Shown piece by piece: positions 16,679 to 25,464 of a stretch of DNA of 62,638 bases. The first letter of the stretch is position 1, and each line of letters starts with the position of its first letter. The position numbers were made by a program, and so were the translations under genes. The notes beneath the pieces were generated by a model. It worked only from the letters and a program-made list of their open reading frames with translations. It had not been told where the DNA came from and ran no database searches. The stretch spans positions 1 to 62,638 of the forward strand of contig OMVA01000005.1 in assembly GCA_900314445.1 (NCBI GenBank), given 5' to 3'. Source of the stretch: an uncultured Lachnospiraceae bacterium (lineage in GTDB: Bacteria > Bacillota > Clostridia > Lachnospirales > Lachnospiraceae).

Positions 16679-18073
16679 TTAATACAGTGTCTGATTCTCA
16701 ACCACACTGGAGGAATCCTGAACTATATTGTCGTATTCTTTAAGACCTTCACCACTATTTACAATGGTGAATTCATCTTCCGATTTAACAATAGAAACTT
16801 CCAGAAAATTCGCAACACCCTGATTACCCAGGTAAACTCCAGTAATCTTCTCTCTTTCCAGAGAAAGAACCTGAATTGCATCTCCTCCACTGGCAGGATG
16901 AAGCATATCAGAATCATCGAAAACTGTTTCATCTACGTAGTAATAATCATCGTCTTCTTTATAAACAGTAAGTTTCAGAGTCTTATTTTCCTGCTTACCA
17001 TCCTTATCGGTTCTAGTTACCTGAACAGTCTGCATCATCTTATCTTCTTCGTTCTTTACAGCACCCTTTGGAATCTTATATGTTTCCTTTTCAACCAGGG
17101 AACTGTTTGGAACTTTCAGTCCAGCATAACGGTCCAGAATAATTTCGATGGATAAATACCGATCACTGATATAGTTGATCATGTATTTACTGAGATTTAA
17201 TACCAGAAAATAACAATTTTCCTTTTGCAGTAATGAAAAATCAGCTGAAATCTCCTGAGGATCATTATTGATGGTAAATGTAATAGAAGTTTCTTCCTTC
17301 AATTTGCTTGCCTGGTCATTGGTAAGCTTACAAACGATATTCCAATTTTCATCTGGACAGATTTTAAAGATAGTTGCACCTGCATTTTGAACATCCCCTG
17401 ACTTAAGTGAAGTTCTCTTATAATTCTGCTGATTGAAATCTGATTCTGTAAGACCTTCTGGAGTCTTATTCTCGAAACCATCCGTATAATATGAAATAAC
17501 GCCACTGTCCGGAGAAGTAACAGATTCCAGAGTAGAACTAACCTGCGCACCACCTGCGTCAATTTGCTGCACCATAACCTGGCTGGAAAGTTCCATAACC
17601 TTACTTTCAATCTGTGATTTGAAATTATAGAGGCTTGCGAAATTCTCATTACTATAATCAGATTTGTACTGATCAATGGTATTACGAATGTTCTTATAAT
17701 CCTCAGAAGTAAACAGGTTATTTCCCTCTTCACTTTGTCCTGCTGCCTGAATAGCTGAAATAACACTACCTGTTTCATCCACCGTACAAACAGATGCGCT
17801 CTTATTAACCTTATCTCCATCCTTAACAAAGTAAATTAAGTATCCAGATTTCGTGGATTTAACTTCCTGCTCGCTTCGAAGAGCAATACCCTGACAGGAA
17901 ATATTATTGTTAATATTACTTGAGCTTACCTTATAGGTGGTAACCGGATTCTTGGTCAGAGATTTAACCAGGCTGGCTACAAAGTAAATCAAAATTAAGA
18001 AGAAAATAATAATTGCCCCGTTAACCTTGGTAGTTTTATTCATTTTGATAACTTTAGAATTTCTGTCAGCCAT
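16679..18073 (-). CDS. HlyD-like membrane-anchored adaptor protein
   Basis: The 464 residues include a single N-terminal membrane helix (~15-40, IIIFFLILIYFVASLV), then a lipoyl/barrel-sandwich-like half (NINNNISCQGIALRSEQEV, SGYLIYFVKDGDKVNKS), a central ~100-residue region with helical character, and a second half resuming with SPDSGVISYYTDGFE. This matches HlyD/MFP-type periplasmic adaptors, but no cognate ABC or RND transporter is adjacent. Similar genes recur beside yggS-sepF in Clostridia, so a role in envelope assembly or division is possible (inference). GGAG precedes the ATG by 5 bp. Confidence 0.75.
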   Translation of the reverse strand: MADRNSKVIKMNKTTKVNGAIIIFFLILIYFVASLVKSLTKNPVTTYKVSSSNINNNISCQGIALRSEQEVKSTKSGYLIYFVKDGDKVNKSASVCTVDETGSVISAIQAAGQSEEGNNLFTSEDYKNIRNTIDQYKSDYSNENFASLYNFKSQIESKVMELSSQVMVQQIDAGGAQVSSTLESVTSPDSGVISYYTDGFENKTPEGLTESDFNQQNYKRTSLKSGDVQNAGATIFKICPDENWNIVCKLTNDQASKLKEETSITFTINNDPQEISADFSLLQKENCYFLVLNLSKYMINYISDRYLSIEIILDRYAGLKVPNSSLVEKETYKIPKGAVKNEEDKMMQTVQVTRTDKDGKQENKTLKLTVYKEDDDYYYVDETVFDDSDMLHPASGGDAIQVLSLEREKITGVYLGNQGVANFLEVSIVKSEDEFTIVNSGEGLKEYDNIVQDSSSVVENQTLY

Positions 18074-18123
18074 GTTACTCCTTGAAATATAAACCCATTA
18101 ATAAAATATTGCATAAACCCAAA

Positions 18124-18140
18124 TGCAAATGAGTTTGTCA
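18124..18140 (+). repeat. Copy of dispersed TGCAAATGARYTTGNC motif
   Basis: TGCAAATGAGTTTGTCA is in the plus orientation, opposite to the copies near 34.8 and 56.2 kb. It lies 50 bp upstream of the HlyD-like start codon, between two genes. Confidence 0.5.
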
Positions 18141-18150
18141 TAAAAGCTCT

Positions 18151-18195
18151 CTTAAACTCTCTTAAGCTTACTTAGATTCGCTTAAACTGTCTTAA
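18151..18195. repeat. Five imperfect 10-bp direct repeats (CTTAAnCTST-like)
   Basis: CTTAAACTCT, CTTAAGCTTA, CTTAGATTCG, CTTAAACTGT and CTTAA start exactly 10 bp apart at 18151, 18161, 18171, 18181 and 18191. The array spans the stop codon of the P-loop gene and lies about 80 bp upstream of the HlyD-like gene. Helical phasing is compatible with a protein-binding array, or with simple tandem slippage. Confidence 0.55.
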
Positions 18196-18601
18196 TGATA
18201 TTATCCTTGAACTTCTCGTTCAGTTCATTTGCAGGCATAGATAAGCTGATGACGAAGTCCAGATTATTCTTTTCTGAAATTGCCTGCAGCTTGTCTAAGA
18301 TTGTATCAATCTTATCGCTATGTGACTTGCTTAAGATTTTGAAATTATCCAGGAAGATTTTTTCAAGATCATGATCAGATGAAATAATTCCAAGAATGAA
18401 TCCAATAAACATATCAGTACTATCAATATCAAAATCACGAACATTTACAAAGCGAATCTGATTGCTTAGTTCGTAGATATGCTTGTTACTCTGATCGATA
18501 AATAAAACAGAGCCGCCTGATACCTTAATTTCGTCATTTGCCATATTAAGCAAGAGACGTGTTTTACCTTTTCCTTCTTCACCAATGATGATCTGTAGCA
18601 T
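18182..18601 (-). CDS. Small P-loop ATPase-like protein
   Basis: This 139-residue protein opens with a Walker A motif (MLQIIIGEEGKGKTRLLLNM). The strand-helix pattern VLFIDQSN suggests a Walker B-like position, and NNLDFVISLSM ends the core. It is too short to be a full motor or recombinase; databases often label such proteins twitching motility or hypothetical. It is embedded between the D-Ala-D-Ala carboxypeptidase and the HlyD-like adaptor, so an envelope-related role is likely by context only. The start is supported by GGAGGAAA. The stop codon lies inside a 10-bp repeat array. Confidence 0.7.
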   Translation of the reverse strand: MLQIIIGEEGKGKTRLLLNMANDEIKVSGGSVLFIDQSNKHIYELSNQIRFVNVRDFDIDSTDMFIGFILGIISSDHDLEKIFLDNFKILSKSHSDKIDTILDKLQAISEKNNLDFVISLSMPANELNEKFKDNIIKTV

Positions 18602-18700
18602 TGTAATTTCCTCCTAGAGTGATAAGAATTTCATATATATTTAATTGCATCAATAAGATTAATAGCTAATGGAAACTGCCATGAAAACTTATTAATACAA

Positions 18701-19690
18701 TTAATTGGTCATATTAAACATTCTTCCATACAACTGATATAGGTCCTGTGGAGAATTACTGTCTGCAACAAACATTGTATAACTTTTACCATCAATATCT
18801 GCAGTCATGGTAAGTACATTACCAGCCAGCCTGGTTGTACCAGTTTTCCAGACTGTCATTTCAATATTCGACGGCAAAGTATATGTGCCAGACAGAAACA
18901 TGTTTGTAGGCGTAATATCATCAGAAAGTTCATTTCCATCACTATCTAAATAAGTATAAGAATAGGATCTCTGTGAATCAGCCTGAGCGATTATATCATA
19001 GTTTGCTGCTTCGCGAACGATTAAATACATATCGTAAGCAGTTACGTAGTGATCATCTTCATGAAGTCCATTTGGATTTACAAAATGACAGCCAGTTGCT
19101 CCAAGTGAATACGCTTCTTCATTCATCATTTGACAGAAGTTTTCAACGTCTCCTCCCACTAATTCTGCAAGAATAACAGCATAATCATTATAGGATTTGA
19201 TGAGCATGCCATAGAGCAGATTTCGAACACTGATACTATCACCAACCTTAATATCACTGGCAACGGCATCTGGATCCGTTACATTAGGCGAATGATCAAT
19301 GGTAACCATATCATCAAATGTAAACTTTCCCTCATCTGCTGCTTTCGCAACGAGAATGGCAGTCATTAATTTTGTTGTTGATGCTGGATAAATACGACGA
19401 TAAATATTATGAGCTTCAAGAATAGTATTGCTTGTGTTATCAACTAAAATAGAAGCATAGGATGTATCGGCAAAATCATCGGCAGAAACTTCTGTCTCTG
19501 CCGGAATGATTGCTGTATTCGCCTGATAGCCCTGTGCTTCATAATGTGGCATTTGATTGATTACTGCTACTTCATCAATGGTGTCTGCCGAAAAAGATGA
19601 TTCAAATTTATAATTTTGAAAGAAAAAGAAAGAAACGGCACCGATTACAAGTAATATGATTGATGAATATAAAATTAATACTTTGCTCAT
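18701..19690 (-). CDS. D-alanyl-D-alanine carboxypeptidase (low-mass PBP)
   Basis: The 329-residue serine peptidase of the S11 type has an N-terminal membrane helix (~4-24) and the three active-site motifs: Ser104-x-x-Lys107 (STTK), Ser166-x-Asn168 (SYN) and Lys282-Thr-Gly (KTGTT). It would trim the terminal D-Ala of peptidoglycan stems outside the membrane. The usual C-terminal anchor domain of DacA is absent, so the N-terminal helix probably anchors it. AAGGAAC precedes the ATG. It sits in the RodA/PBP2/MreCD block, which fits cell-wall maturation. Confidence 0.9.
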   Translation of the reverse strand: MSKVLILYSSIILLVIGAVSFFFFQNYKFESSFSADTIDEVAVINQMPHYEAQGYQANTAIIPAETEVSADDFADTSYASILVDNTSNTILEAHNIYRRIYPASTTKLMTAILVAKAADEGKFTFDDMVTIDHSPNVTDPDAVASDIKVGDSISVRNLLYGMLIKSYNDYAVILAELVGGDVENFCQMMNEEAYSLGATGCHFVNPNGLHEDDHYVTAYDMYLIVREAANYDIIAQADSQRSYSYTYLDSDGNELSDDITPTNMFLSGTYTLPSNIEMTVWKTGTTRLAGNVLTMTADIDGKSYTMFVADSNSPQDLYQLYGRMFNMTN

Positions 19691-19709
19691 TGTTCCTTAC
19701 CTAAAGTGC

Positions 19710-20108
19710 CTAGTGTTTGTATAATTCTCGCCAATTGAGATCGCCACGCTCCAGAGCCTTGATTAAAAGCTCTGCAGTTGCAAGATTTGACGCAATTGGA
19801 ATGTTGTGAATATCACATAATGTTCCAATGTTATGAAAATCATTATTATGTGGCTGACTTGGCATAGGTTCCCTAAGGAAAATAACCAAATCCATCTGAT
19901 TGCTTTCAATCTGTGTAGCAATCTGCTGTACGCCACCTAAATGTCCAGCAAGAAACTTGTGAACCTTAAGTCCTGTTGCATCTTCTACAAGTCTTCCAGT
20001 AGTTTCGGTTGCATAGAGATCATGTCGGCTGAGAATACCGCGATATGCAATGCAGAAATTCTGCATTAATTTTTTCTTTGGATCATGGGCGATTAAAACG
20101 ATATTCAA
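19710..20108 (-). CDS. Methylglyoxal synthase-like protein with substituted catalytic Asp
   Basis: The 132 residues align without gaps to E. coli MgsA with an offset of 11. His8-Asp9 match His19-Asp20, and His87 and Asp90 match His98 and Asp101. The essential catalytic base Asp71 (GGDQQ) is Val60 here (GGVQQ), and Asp91 is Glu80 (LREP). The classical enzyme converts dihydroxyacetone phosphate to methylglyoxal; with the base missing, that activity is doubtful. It starts at TTG 20108 with GGAGG nine bp upstream. It lies 22 bp after rodA, the common place for mgsA in Clostridia. It may be a binding or regulatory MGS-fold protein. Confidence 0.85.
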   Translation of the reverse strand: MNIVLIAHDPKKKLMQNFCIAYRGILSRHDLYATETTGRLVEDATGLKVHKFLAGHLGGVQQIATQIESNQMDLVIFLREPMPSQPHNNDFHNIGTLCDIHNIPIASNLATAELLIKALERGDLNWRELYKH

Positions 20109-20130
20109 AATGTAGCCTCCTCTATATATA

Positions 20131-21243
20131 TTAGAATTTGCGTTTTTGCAAACTGATATTTAATACAATTCCAATTCCGATGGCATTACTTAAGAGGGAC
20201 GAAAGTCCATAAGAAATGAATGGAAGGGGAAGTCCAGTATTAGGAAGTAACTGTGTTGTTACACCTATATTGATGAATGACTGGAAGCCAATCCAACAGC
20301 CAACGCCGATGGCAAGAAGCCTTCCGGTATCATCTTTTGCTCTACGCCCTATTCTAATACATTGTATCACGATGAGGAAAATTATTCCAATGATTATTAC
20401 GCTTCCAACGAAGCCAAATGACTCTCCAATTGCAGAAAAAATAAAGTCTGTATGCTGTTCGGAAATCATATTGGTATGGGATACAGAATCAGCTCCTGCA
20501 AGGCCTGCAAGGCCTTTTCCACTAAGCTGGCCAGAACCAATTGCCATTACAGAATTCACCTGCTGTGCATTCTCTTCTGCATACTCAGTAGGATACAGGA
20601 ATGACATAATTCTTTTAACCTGATGATCATATAAAAGCTTCTGCCATGGCTGTTGTGCATACCAAAGGAAAAGACTGATTAAAGGAATCAGAATTAATAG
20701 GGTGATTCCAATAAATTTATAACTAAGTCCTGCCAGATAATACATGGCTGCCATAATCATAAGCAAACATAATGTTGTAGAAAGGTCGGGCTGATTATAA
20801 ATCAGGAAAACCGGCAGTATTAAAATAGCAATAAACTGGAAAAAAGTTTTAGGCTTTGTAATGGTATCCTCTTCCATTTTTGCACTAAGAAATACAGCCA
20901 TAACAATAATCATAATAACCTTGGTGAGCTCAGATGGTTGGAATCTAATACCAGCAATTGTGAACCATCTTCTGGCGTTATTAGAACTATCACCAAATGC
21001 AAATACAGCCACCAAAAGTAAGGCACTGATAATATAAAGAGGTAAAGTAAATTTGGTGATGAAATGATAATCAATCAGGGAAAGAATCAGCATGATCAAT
21101 ACAGATACACCGACACCCACTGCCTGTTTAACCGTATAATTATCATTTACGCTATTGATTACAGTGACACCAATTCCCATGGCAATAATAACCAGAAGGA
21201 AAAGCAGGAAACTATAATCTTTTAAATGATATTTTTTTAACAT
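20131..21243 (-). CDS. rodA: RodA/FtsW/SpoVE-family peptidoglycan glycosyltransferase
   Basis: This 370-residue polytopic membrane protein of the SEDS family has about ten hydrophobic segments. Conserved parts include RRWFTIAGIRFQPSELTK, YNQPDLSTTLCLL and the C-terminal GLPLPFISYGLSSLLSN. SEDS proteins polymerise glycan strands from lipid II together with a class B PBP. Its start (GGAGACTAATCATG) overlaps the end region of the PBP2 gene immediately upstream, matching the RodA-PBP2 partnership of the elongasome. Length and gene context favour RodA over FtsW or SpoVE. Confidence 0.92.
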   Translation of the reverse strand: MLKKYHLKDYSFLLFLLVIIAMGIGVTVINSVNDNYTVKQAVGVGVSVLIMLILSLIDYHFITKFTLPLYIISALLLVAVFAFGDSSNNARRWFTIAGIRFQPSELTKVIMIIVMAVFLSAKMEEDTITKPKTFFQFIAILILPVFLIYNQPDLSTTLCLLMIMAAMYYLAGLSYKFIGITLLILIPLISLFLWYAQQPWQKLLYDHQVKRIMSFLYPTEYAEENAQQVNSVMAIGSGQLSGKGLAGLAGADSVSHTNMISEQHTDFIFSAIGESFGFVGSVIIIGIIFLIVIQCIRIGRRAKDDTGRLLAIGVGCWIGFQSFINIGVTTQLLPNTGLPLPFISYGLSSLLSNAIGIGIVLNISLQKRKF

Positions 21244-21245
21244 GA

Positions 21246-24104
21246 TTAGTCTCCTACTTCTGTATCTGTCTTATTCTGGAAGTCAGCATTTGCCAGGGCT
21301 TCTTTATCATAGAGATAAGCATAAATAAAGCCTGATAATTCAGCTGCATTTCCTGATGTATAACCATTTGGAATAACAGTTGTAACCGATACTTCCGGAT
21401 TATTGGATGGTGCATAAGACACGAACAGTGCATTTGCAGGTTTATCTTCACCTACCTGGGCTGTACCGGTCTTACCAGCAACACTGACACTAATGGAATT
21501 GATGAATGTGACATAAGAAAGGTCATCGGTTACTACTTCTCGAAGTCCTGTATGAATCTTATCCCAAAGAGCGCCGCTCGCATCAATTTGATGAGAAACG
21601 GTATGCTGAGTCTTCTGCTCATTATTACCTGCGTAATCCGTTGTACGATCAATGATGGATAAATTGTATGTGGTACCTGAATTTGCAACTGAAGTTATAT
21701 ATTTAGATAACTGAACTGGTGCGAACTGATGAGTACCCTGTCCAATAGCCGATGTAACCGCATCGTTATCTGAGAAATGAGGAGAAGTTTCATCCAGTTC
21801 AACACCTGATTTTTCAGTAAGGCCAAAGTCACTTCCGTATTTTCTCAAAGCACGAAGTCCAGCACTATCATCGTAAACACCTGTTCTTGTGGCAAGTCTG
21901 TAACCAACCTCATAAAAGAAATAGTTACAGGAAACATCCAGAGCCCTGGAAATACCAATGGTTCCATGGGTTGCTTTATGTTCACGGAAAATCCAACACT
22001 GAGGTTTGGTGTAAACCTTATCAAAGATACCCATATCAGTAATTACTTCATCTGTACCAAGCACACCTTCATTAACACCTGCAACGGATGACACAATCTT
22101 AAAGGTAGAACCAGGAGGTGTCAGCATCATTGTAGAACGATTAAATAAAGGATTGGTCTGGTCAGCAAGTAACTGATCATAATAATCTGCATCAATAGAA
22201 TTTGTCAGCTTATTGTTATCATAACTTGGATAGCTGACCATAGCCCGAATTTCACCAGTATTAACATCTGTAACTATGACAGAACCGGAGCATGGTGTCA
22301 GATTTAACATGGCTGGTGTAATATCAAGATTTGTAATTTTATTCTTCATGAATGTAAGGGCATCGATTGTTCCACTCATGAGTTTCTGATAATCTTCATC
22401 ACCATCTTTCACAAGTACACCCTGATCATAAAGAAGTTCAATACAATCACTTCTGGAAATTTCTCCAGAAGATACCATGTTAGAAAGGACACGATTTTTG
22501 AATTCATCGTCATCTTTTAATTCTTCAATTACATAAGAAGAAACAATTTTGTAGATATCATCAGAATCGTAGAACTTACCCTCTTCTTCAATAGAGCTGG
22601 CATTAATACATTCTGTGGAAATCAGATATTTTAGGAAATCCTGAAGGCTGGAATTACCAGAAGTATAACTAATAAACTCTGCACTGGAGCGGTTAACCTT
22701 CGTGGTATCGTAAATTCCATTTGTATGGAGTACCTCGCAAATGTATTCCGAATAATCCTGATAAGACTCAGGCAAGTCTGAAAGCTTGGTAGAATCTGTA
22801 GTAAGCTCTGAATCCAGAACAGTAAGGGTAGATTCCAGTTCTCCCTGGAAAGCACTATAAATAGCCTGCTCTCTCTCTGTGGCATCTGGAGCTTCCATCT
22901 CTTCCAGGGAAATTGTATGGTTGGAGAATAAAGATGAAAAAACATCATTCAGTGGAATGAAATGGTCCGGATCTTCCCTGGACTTAAAGTTCATATCCTT
23001 AATTTCAGAAACAAGAATAGCAGCCAGTTCTTTCTCTAAGGTATCGTAACAATACTTCTGTAAATCACTATCAATGGAAAGATAAATATTATCACCGGCA
23101 GTTGCTTCCTGGTTGGACTTAACGTCCAGAACTTTACCAAGGGAATCTACATAAAGAGTCTGCTCTCCGTCTTTACCGTGAAGCTGGCTTTCGTATTGCT
23201 TTTCAATGCCTGTTTTACCTACCACATCGTCACTTGTATAAGTGATTCCCGTATCAGAATCGTTCAGGGACTGAATTTCTTCCTGAGAAGCCTGGCCTAC
23301 ATAGCCAATAATATGTGAGAAATACTTGGCATCGTTATAGTAACGACTTGAAGAAATATTAATTGACATTCCATAGAGTTCATCCCTGTTCTCTTCGATG
23401 GCAGATCTGGATTTTTCAGAAATATCATGTGCAATTTCTACAGGTACATACTGCTGGAAACGATTTAGCCAGAGATTATATCTACAAACAAGAATTTCAA
23501 AAGCACGGGCATCATCGTAATTGCTATCAATAGAAAAAAGATCTTTTAAGTAAGTAACTACTTCATCTGGTGTGGAATTTGCTTCCTCATCTGTAAGATC
23601 TGAACTCGCATTTACTCCATAAACATCACGTAAAAAAGTGGTCTTCTGGGCACCAGAAACACGGAATTCGTAGGAGCCATCCACATTTCTTTTAATCTTA
23701 AAGTCTGCATCGATATCATCCCCATTATCATGAAGAATCTGGAGAGTCCGAGAAATAATGCGGTTTTTCAGTTCATTTTCTGTGATTCCAAGTTCCTTGG
23801 CACGATCAGACATTTCTGTATCATTACCAAAGCTGAGATTATAAGTAATCTTATTGGAAGCAAGCAGCTTTCCGTTAACATCGTAAATATTTCCACGGAT
23901 GGAATTAACCGTTACTGTCTTTTCAGATGACACAGTAAGACTCTTATCATAGGTTTCACCATGTCGAATCTGCAATACAAAGAGACGGTTTACCAAGAGC
24001 AAAAAGAGAACCAACATTAAAACAGTGATTGGAAATAAACGGCTCTTAAGATATTCAAGAATTAATTCCTTTAATGCAATTAGGAAATCCTTAATCGTTT
24101 TCAT
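21246..24104 (-). CDS. mrdA: Penicillin-binding protein 2 with a large insert in the transpeptidase domain
   Basis: The 952-residue class B PBP crosslinks peptidoglycan during elongation. Features are a membrane helix (~23-45), the dimerisation/pedestal domain (RGNIYDVNGKLLASN; KTGIEKQYESQLHG), and the transpeptidase motifs Ser666-Thr-Phe-Lys669, Ser725-Cys-Asn727 and Lys878-Thr-Gly880. Usual family length is 600-720 residues. The excess is an acidic ~235-residue insert (about 362-600) between the first helix after SIDSDLQKYCYDT and SGSVIVTDVNTGEI. The ATG overlaps the mreD stop, giving a tight mreC-mreD-mrdA-rodA operon. Its function beyond the canonical role is unknown. Confidence 0.93.
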   Translation of the reverse strand: MKTIKDFLIALKELILEYLKSRLFPITVLMLVLFLLLVNRLFVLQIRHGETYDKSLTVSSEKTVTVNSIRGNIYDVNGKLLASNKITYNLSFGNDTEMSDRAKELGITENELKNRIISRTLQILHDNGDDIDADFKIKRNVDGSYEFRVSGAQKTTFLRDVYGVNASSDLTDEEANSTPDEVVTYLKDLFSIDSNYDDARAFEILVCRYNLWLNRFQQYVPVEIAHDISEKSRSAIEENRDELYGMSINISSSRYYNDAKYFSHIIGYVGQASQEEIQSLNDSDTGITYTSDDVVGKTGIEKQYESQLHGKDGEQTLYVDSLGKVLDVKSNQEATAGDNIYLSIDSDLQKYCYDTLEKELAAILVSEIKDMNFKSREDPDHFIPLNDVFSSLFSNHTISLEEMEAPDATEREQAIYSAFQGELESTLTVLDSELTTDSTKLSDLPESYQDYSEYICEVLHTNGIYDTTKVNRSSAEFISYTSGNSSLQDFLKYLISTECINASSIEEEGKFYDSDDIYKIVSSYVIEELKDDDEFKNRVLSNMVSSGEISRSDCIELLYDQGVLVKDGDEDYQKLMSGTIDALTFMKNKITNLDITPAMLNLTPCSGSVIVTDVNTGEIRAMVSYPSYDNNKLTNSIDADYYDQLLADQTNPLFNRSTMMLTPPGSTFKIVSSVAGVNEGVLGTDEVITDMGIFDKVYTKPQCWIFREHKATHGTIGISRALDVSCNYFFYEVGYRLATRTGVYDDSAGLRALRKYGSDFGLTEKSGVELDETSPHFSDNDAVTSAIGQGTHQFAPVQLSKYITSVANSGTTYNLSIIDRTTDYAGNNEQKTQHTVSHQIDASGALWDKIHTGLREVVTDDLSYVTFINSISVSVAGKTGTAQVGEDKPANALFVSYAPSNNPEVSVTTVIPNGYTSGNAAELSGFIYAYLYDKEALANADFQNKTDTEVGD

Positions 24105-24610
24105 GATTTAACTTTCTTTGCCTTCTTTTTCAGTCTTCGATTAATTGAAAGAACAATTCGATATAAAACAGCGGTTGCAACGGTAGTCCAAATAGCCTGT
24201 GGCATGATGATATGTACGAAATAGAAACCAAATTCAATTCTATTTCTCATCAGATAGGTTACAAAGAATACAATAAAATGGAATATCAGGCTGTCAACAA
24301 ATGAAATAACAACTGGGAGAAGGATATCTTCCATGGTGTAGTCCTTGTGAAAAAATCCATTGACATAACCAATCACCATATAAAGCATGGCAAATGGTCC
24401 AAGATAGGAATTATAAAAAATATCAATAAGAAGTCCACCAAAAAAGCCCACTAACAAACCCTCTCTTCGTCCTCTCATAATACCAAAGGACATGGTGAGC
24501 ATAAGCAGGAAATCCGGTGAACTCCCCAATAAATTGTCATAAGGAAAAATAACTGTCTGCAATAAGAACGAGATCAGTATTAAAATTGTAATTGTTAATA
24601 CACGACGCAT
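24101..24610 (-). CDS. mreD: Rod shape-determining protein MreD
   Basis: This 169-residue membrane protein has five to six hydrophobic helices and the family features SPDFLLMLTMSFGIMRGRREG and GFFGGLLIDIFYNSYLG. MreD bridges MreC and the RodA/PBP2 synthase in the membrane. It overlaps mreC by one base and mrdA by four, so translation is coupled. No mreB is in the window. Confidence 0.92.
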   Translation of the reverse strand: MRRVLTITILILISFLLQTVIFPYDNLLGSSPDFLLMLTMSFGIMRGRREGLLVGFFGGLLIDIFYNSYLGPFAMLYMVIGYVNGFFHKDYTMEDILLPVVISFVDSLIFHFIVFFVTYLMRNRIEFGFYFVHIIMPQAIWTTVATAVLYRIVLSINRRLKKKAKKVKS

Positions 24611-25464
24611 TAATAGTTTACCTTCTGTTTACGATCTAGGATAACAAGTACATCCTTTACGTCAGTAAAATCAGCAACTGGTGTGATTTTAGCTGTCTTA
24701 GTCAGATTATTAGAGTCCTTGCTAATAGAAGTCACATAGCCAACTGTAATTCCATATACATAACGATCCGATACATTGGAGGTAACGACTCTGTCACCTT
24801 CCTGAATAGCTGCATTAATATCAATATTTGTAGCTTCCAGATAACCATCTTCTTTCATATTCAAAAGACTACCATTTATGGAACAGATAGTACCGGAATC
24901 ACCGATTTCACCTGTTACTGTAGAACGGTCATCGATAATTGCTCGAACCTTTGCATAGTCATCATAGGATTCAATGACAATACCAAGCAAGCCCTGATCA
25001 CAGAGTACATTACAATCCACATATACTCCATCATTCATACCCTTATTGATATAAAATTCATCAAACCAACCAGAGGAATTAACAGAAAAGACTCTTGCTG
25101 CAGTCTTATTGTAATCTGGATACATTTCATCTAAAGAATAGAGAGAACGAAGTTCACTTAACTCTGTAAGTTCAGCTTCATTCTTGCCAAGTTCATTTTG
25201 CAGATTTGTAATCTGAATTCTCTGCTCCTGGTTCTCCTCTTTCAGTTCCTTTGTGTCTCCAAAGACCTGCAGGGATTCATCCACCCAGCCTCCAAAGGAA
25301 GATGCACCTTTTTGCAATGGTGTGATAATGATACCTGCTACCTGTCTGATTTTACCGGTTGCCTCGGGATTAAATGCTGAAAATGCAATCATTAATACAC
25401 ATGCAAAAAAGAGAACTATCAATAAATATTTAGGACTTATATCTTTCTTATTATCGTACTTCAC
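24610..25464 (-). CDS. mreC: Rod shape-determining protein MreC
   Basis: The 284 residues comprise an N-terminal membrane helix (~12-30), a short coiled coil (~70-105, LKEENQEQRIQITNLQNEL) and the MreC beta-barrel domain (AARVFSVNSSGWFDEFYINK, GLLGIVIESYDDYAKVRAI, GDRVVTSNVSDRYVYGITVG). MreC activates PBP2 in the rod complex outside the membrane. The 5' end overlaps radC by 14 bp, so radC is probably the first gene of this stretch or shares its transcript. Confidence 0.92.
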   Translation of the reverse strand: MKYDNKKDISPKYLLIVLFFACVLMIAFSAFNPEATGKIRQVAGIIITPLQKGASSFGGWVDESLQVFGDTKELKEENQEQRIQITNLQNELGKNEAELTELSELRSLYSLDEMYPDYNKTAARVFSVNSSGWFDEFYINKGMNDGVYVDCNVLCDQGLLGIVIESYDDYAKVRAIIDDRSTVTGEIGDSGTICSINGSLLNMKEDGYLEATNIDINAAIQEGDRVVTSNVSDRYVYGITVGYVTSISKDSNNLTKTAKITPVADFTDVKDVLVILDRKQKVNY

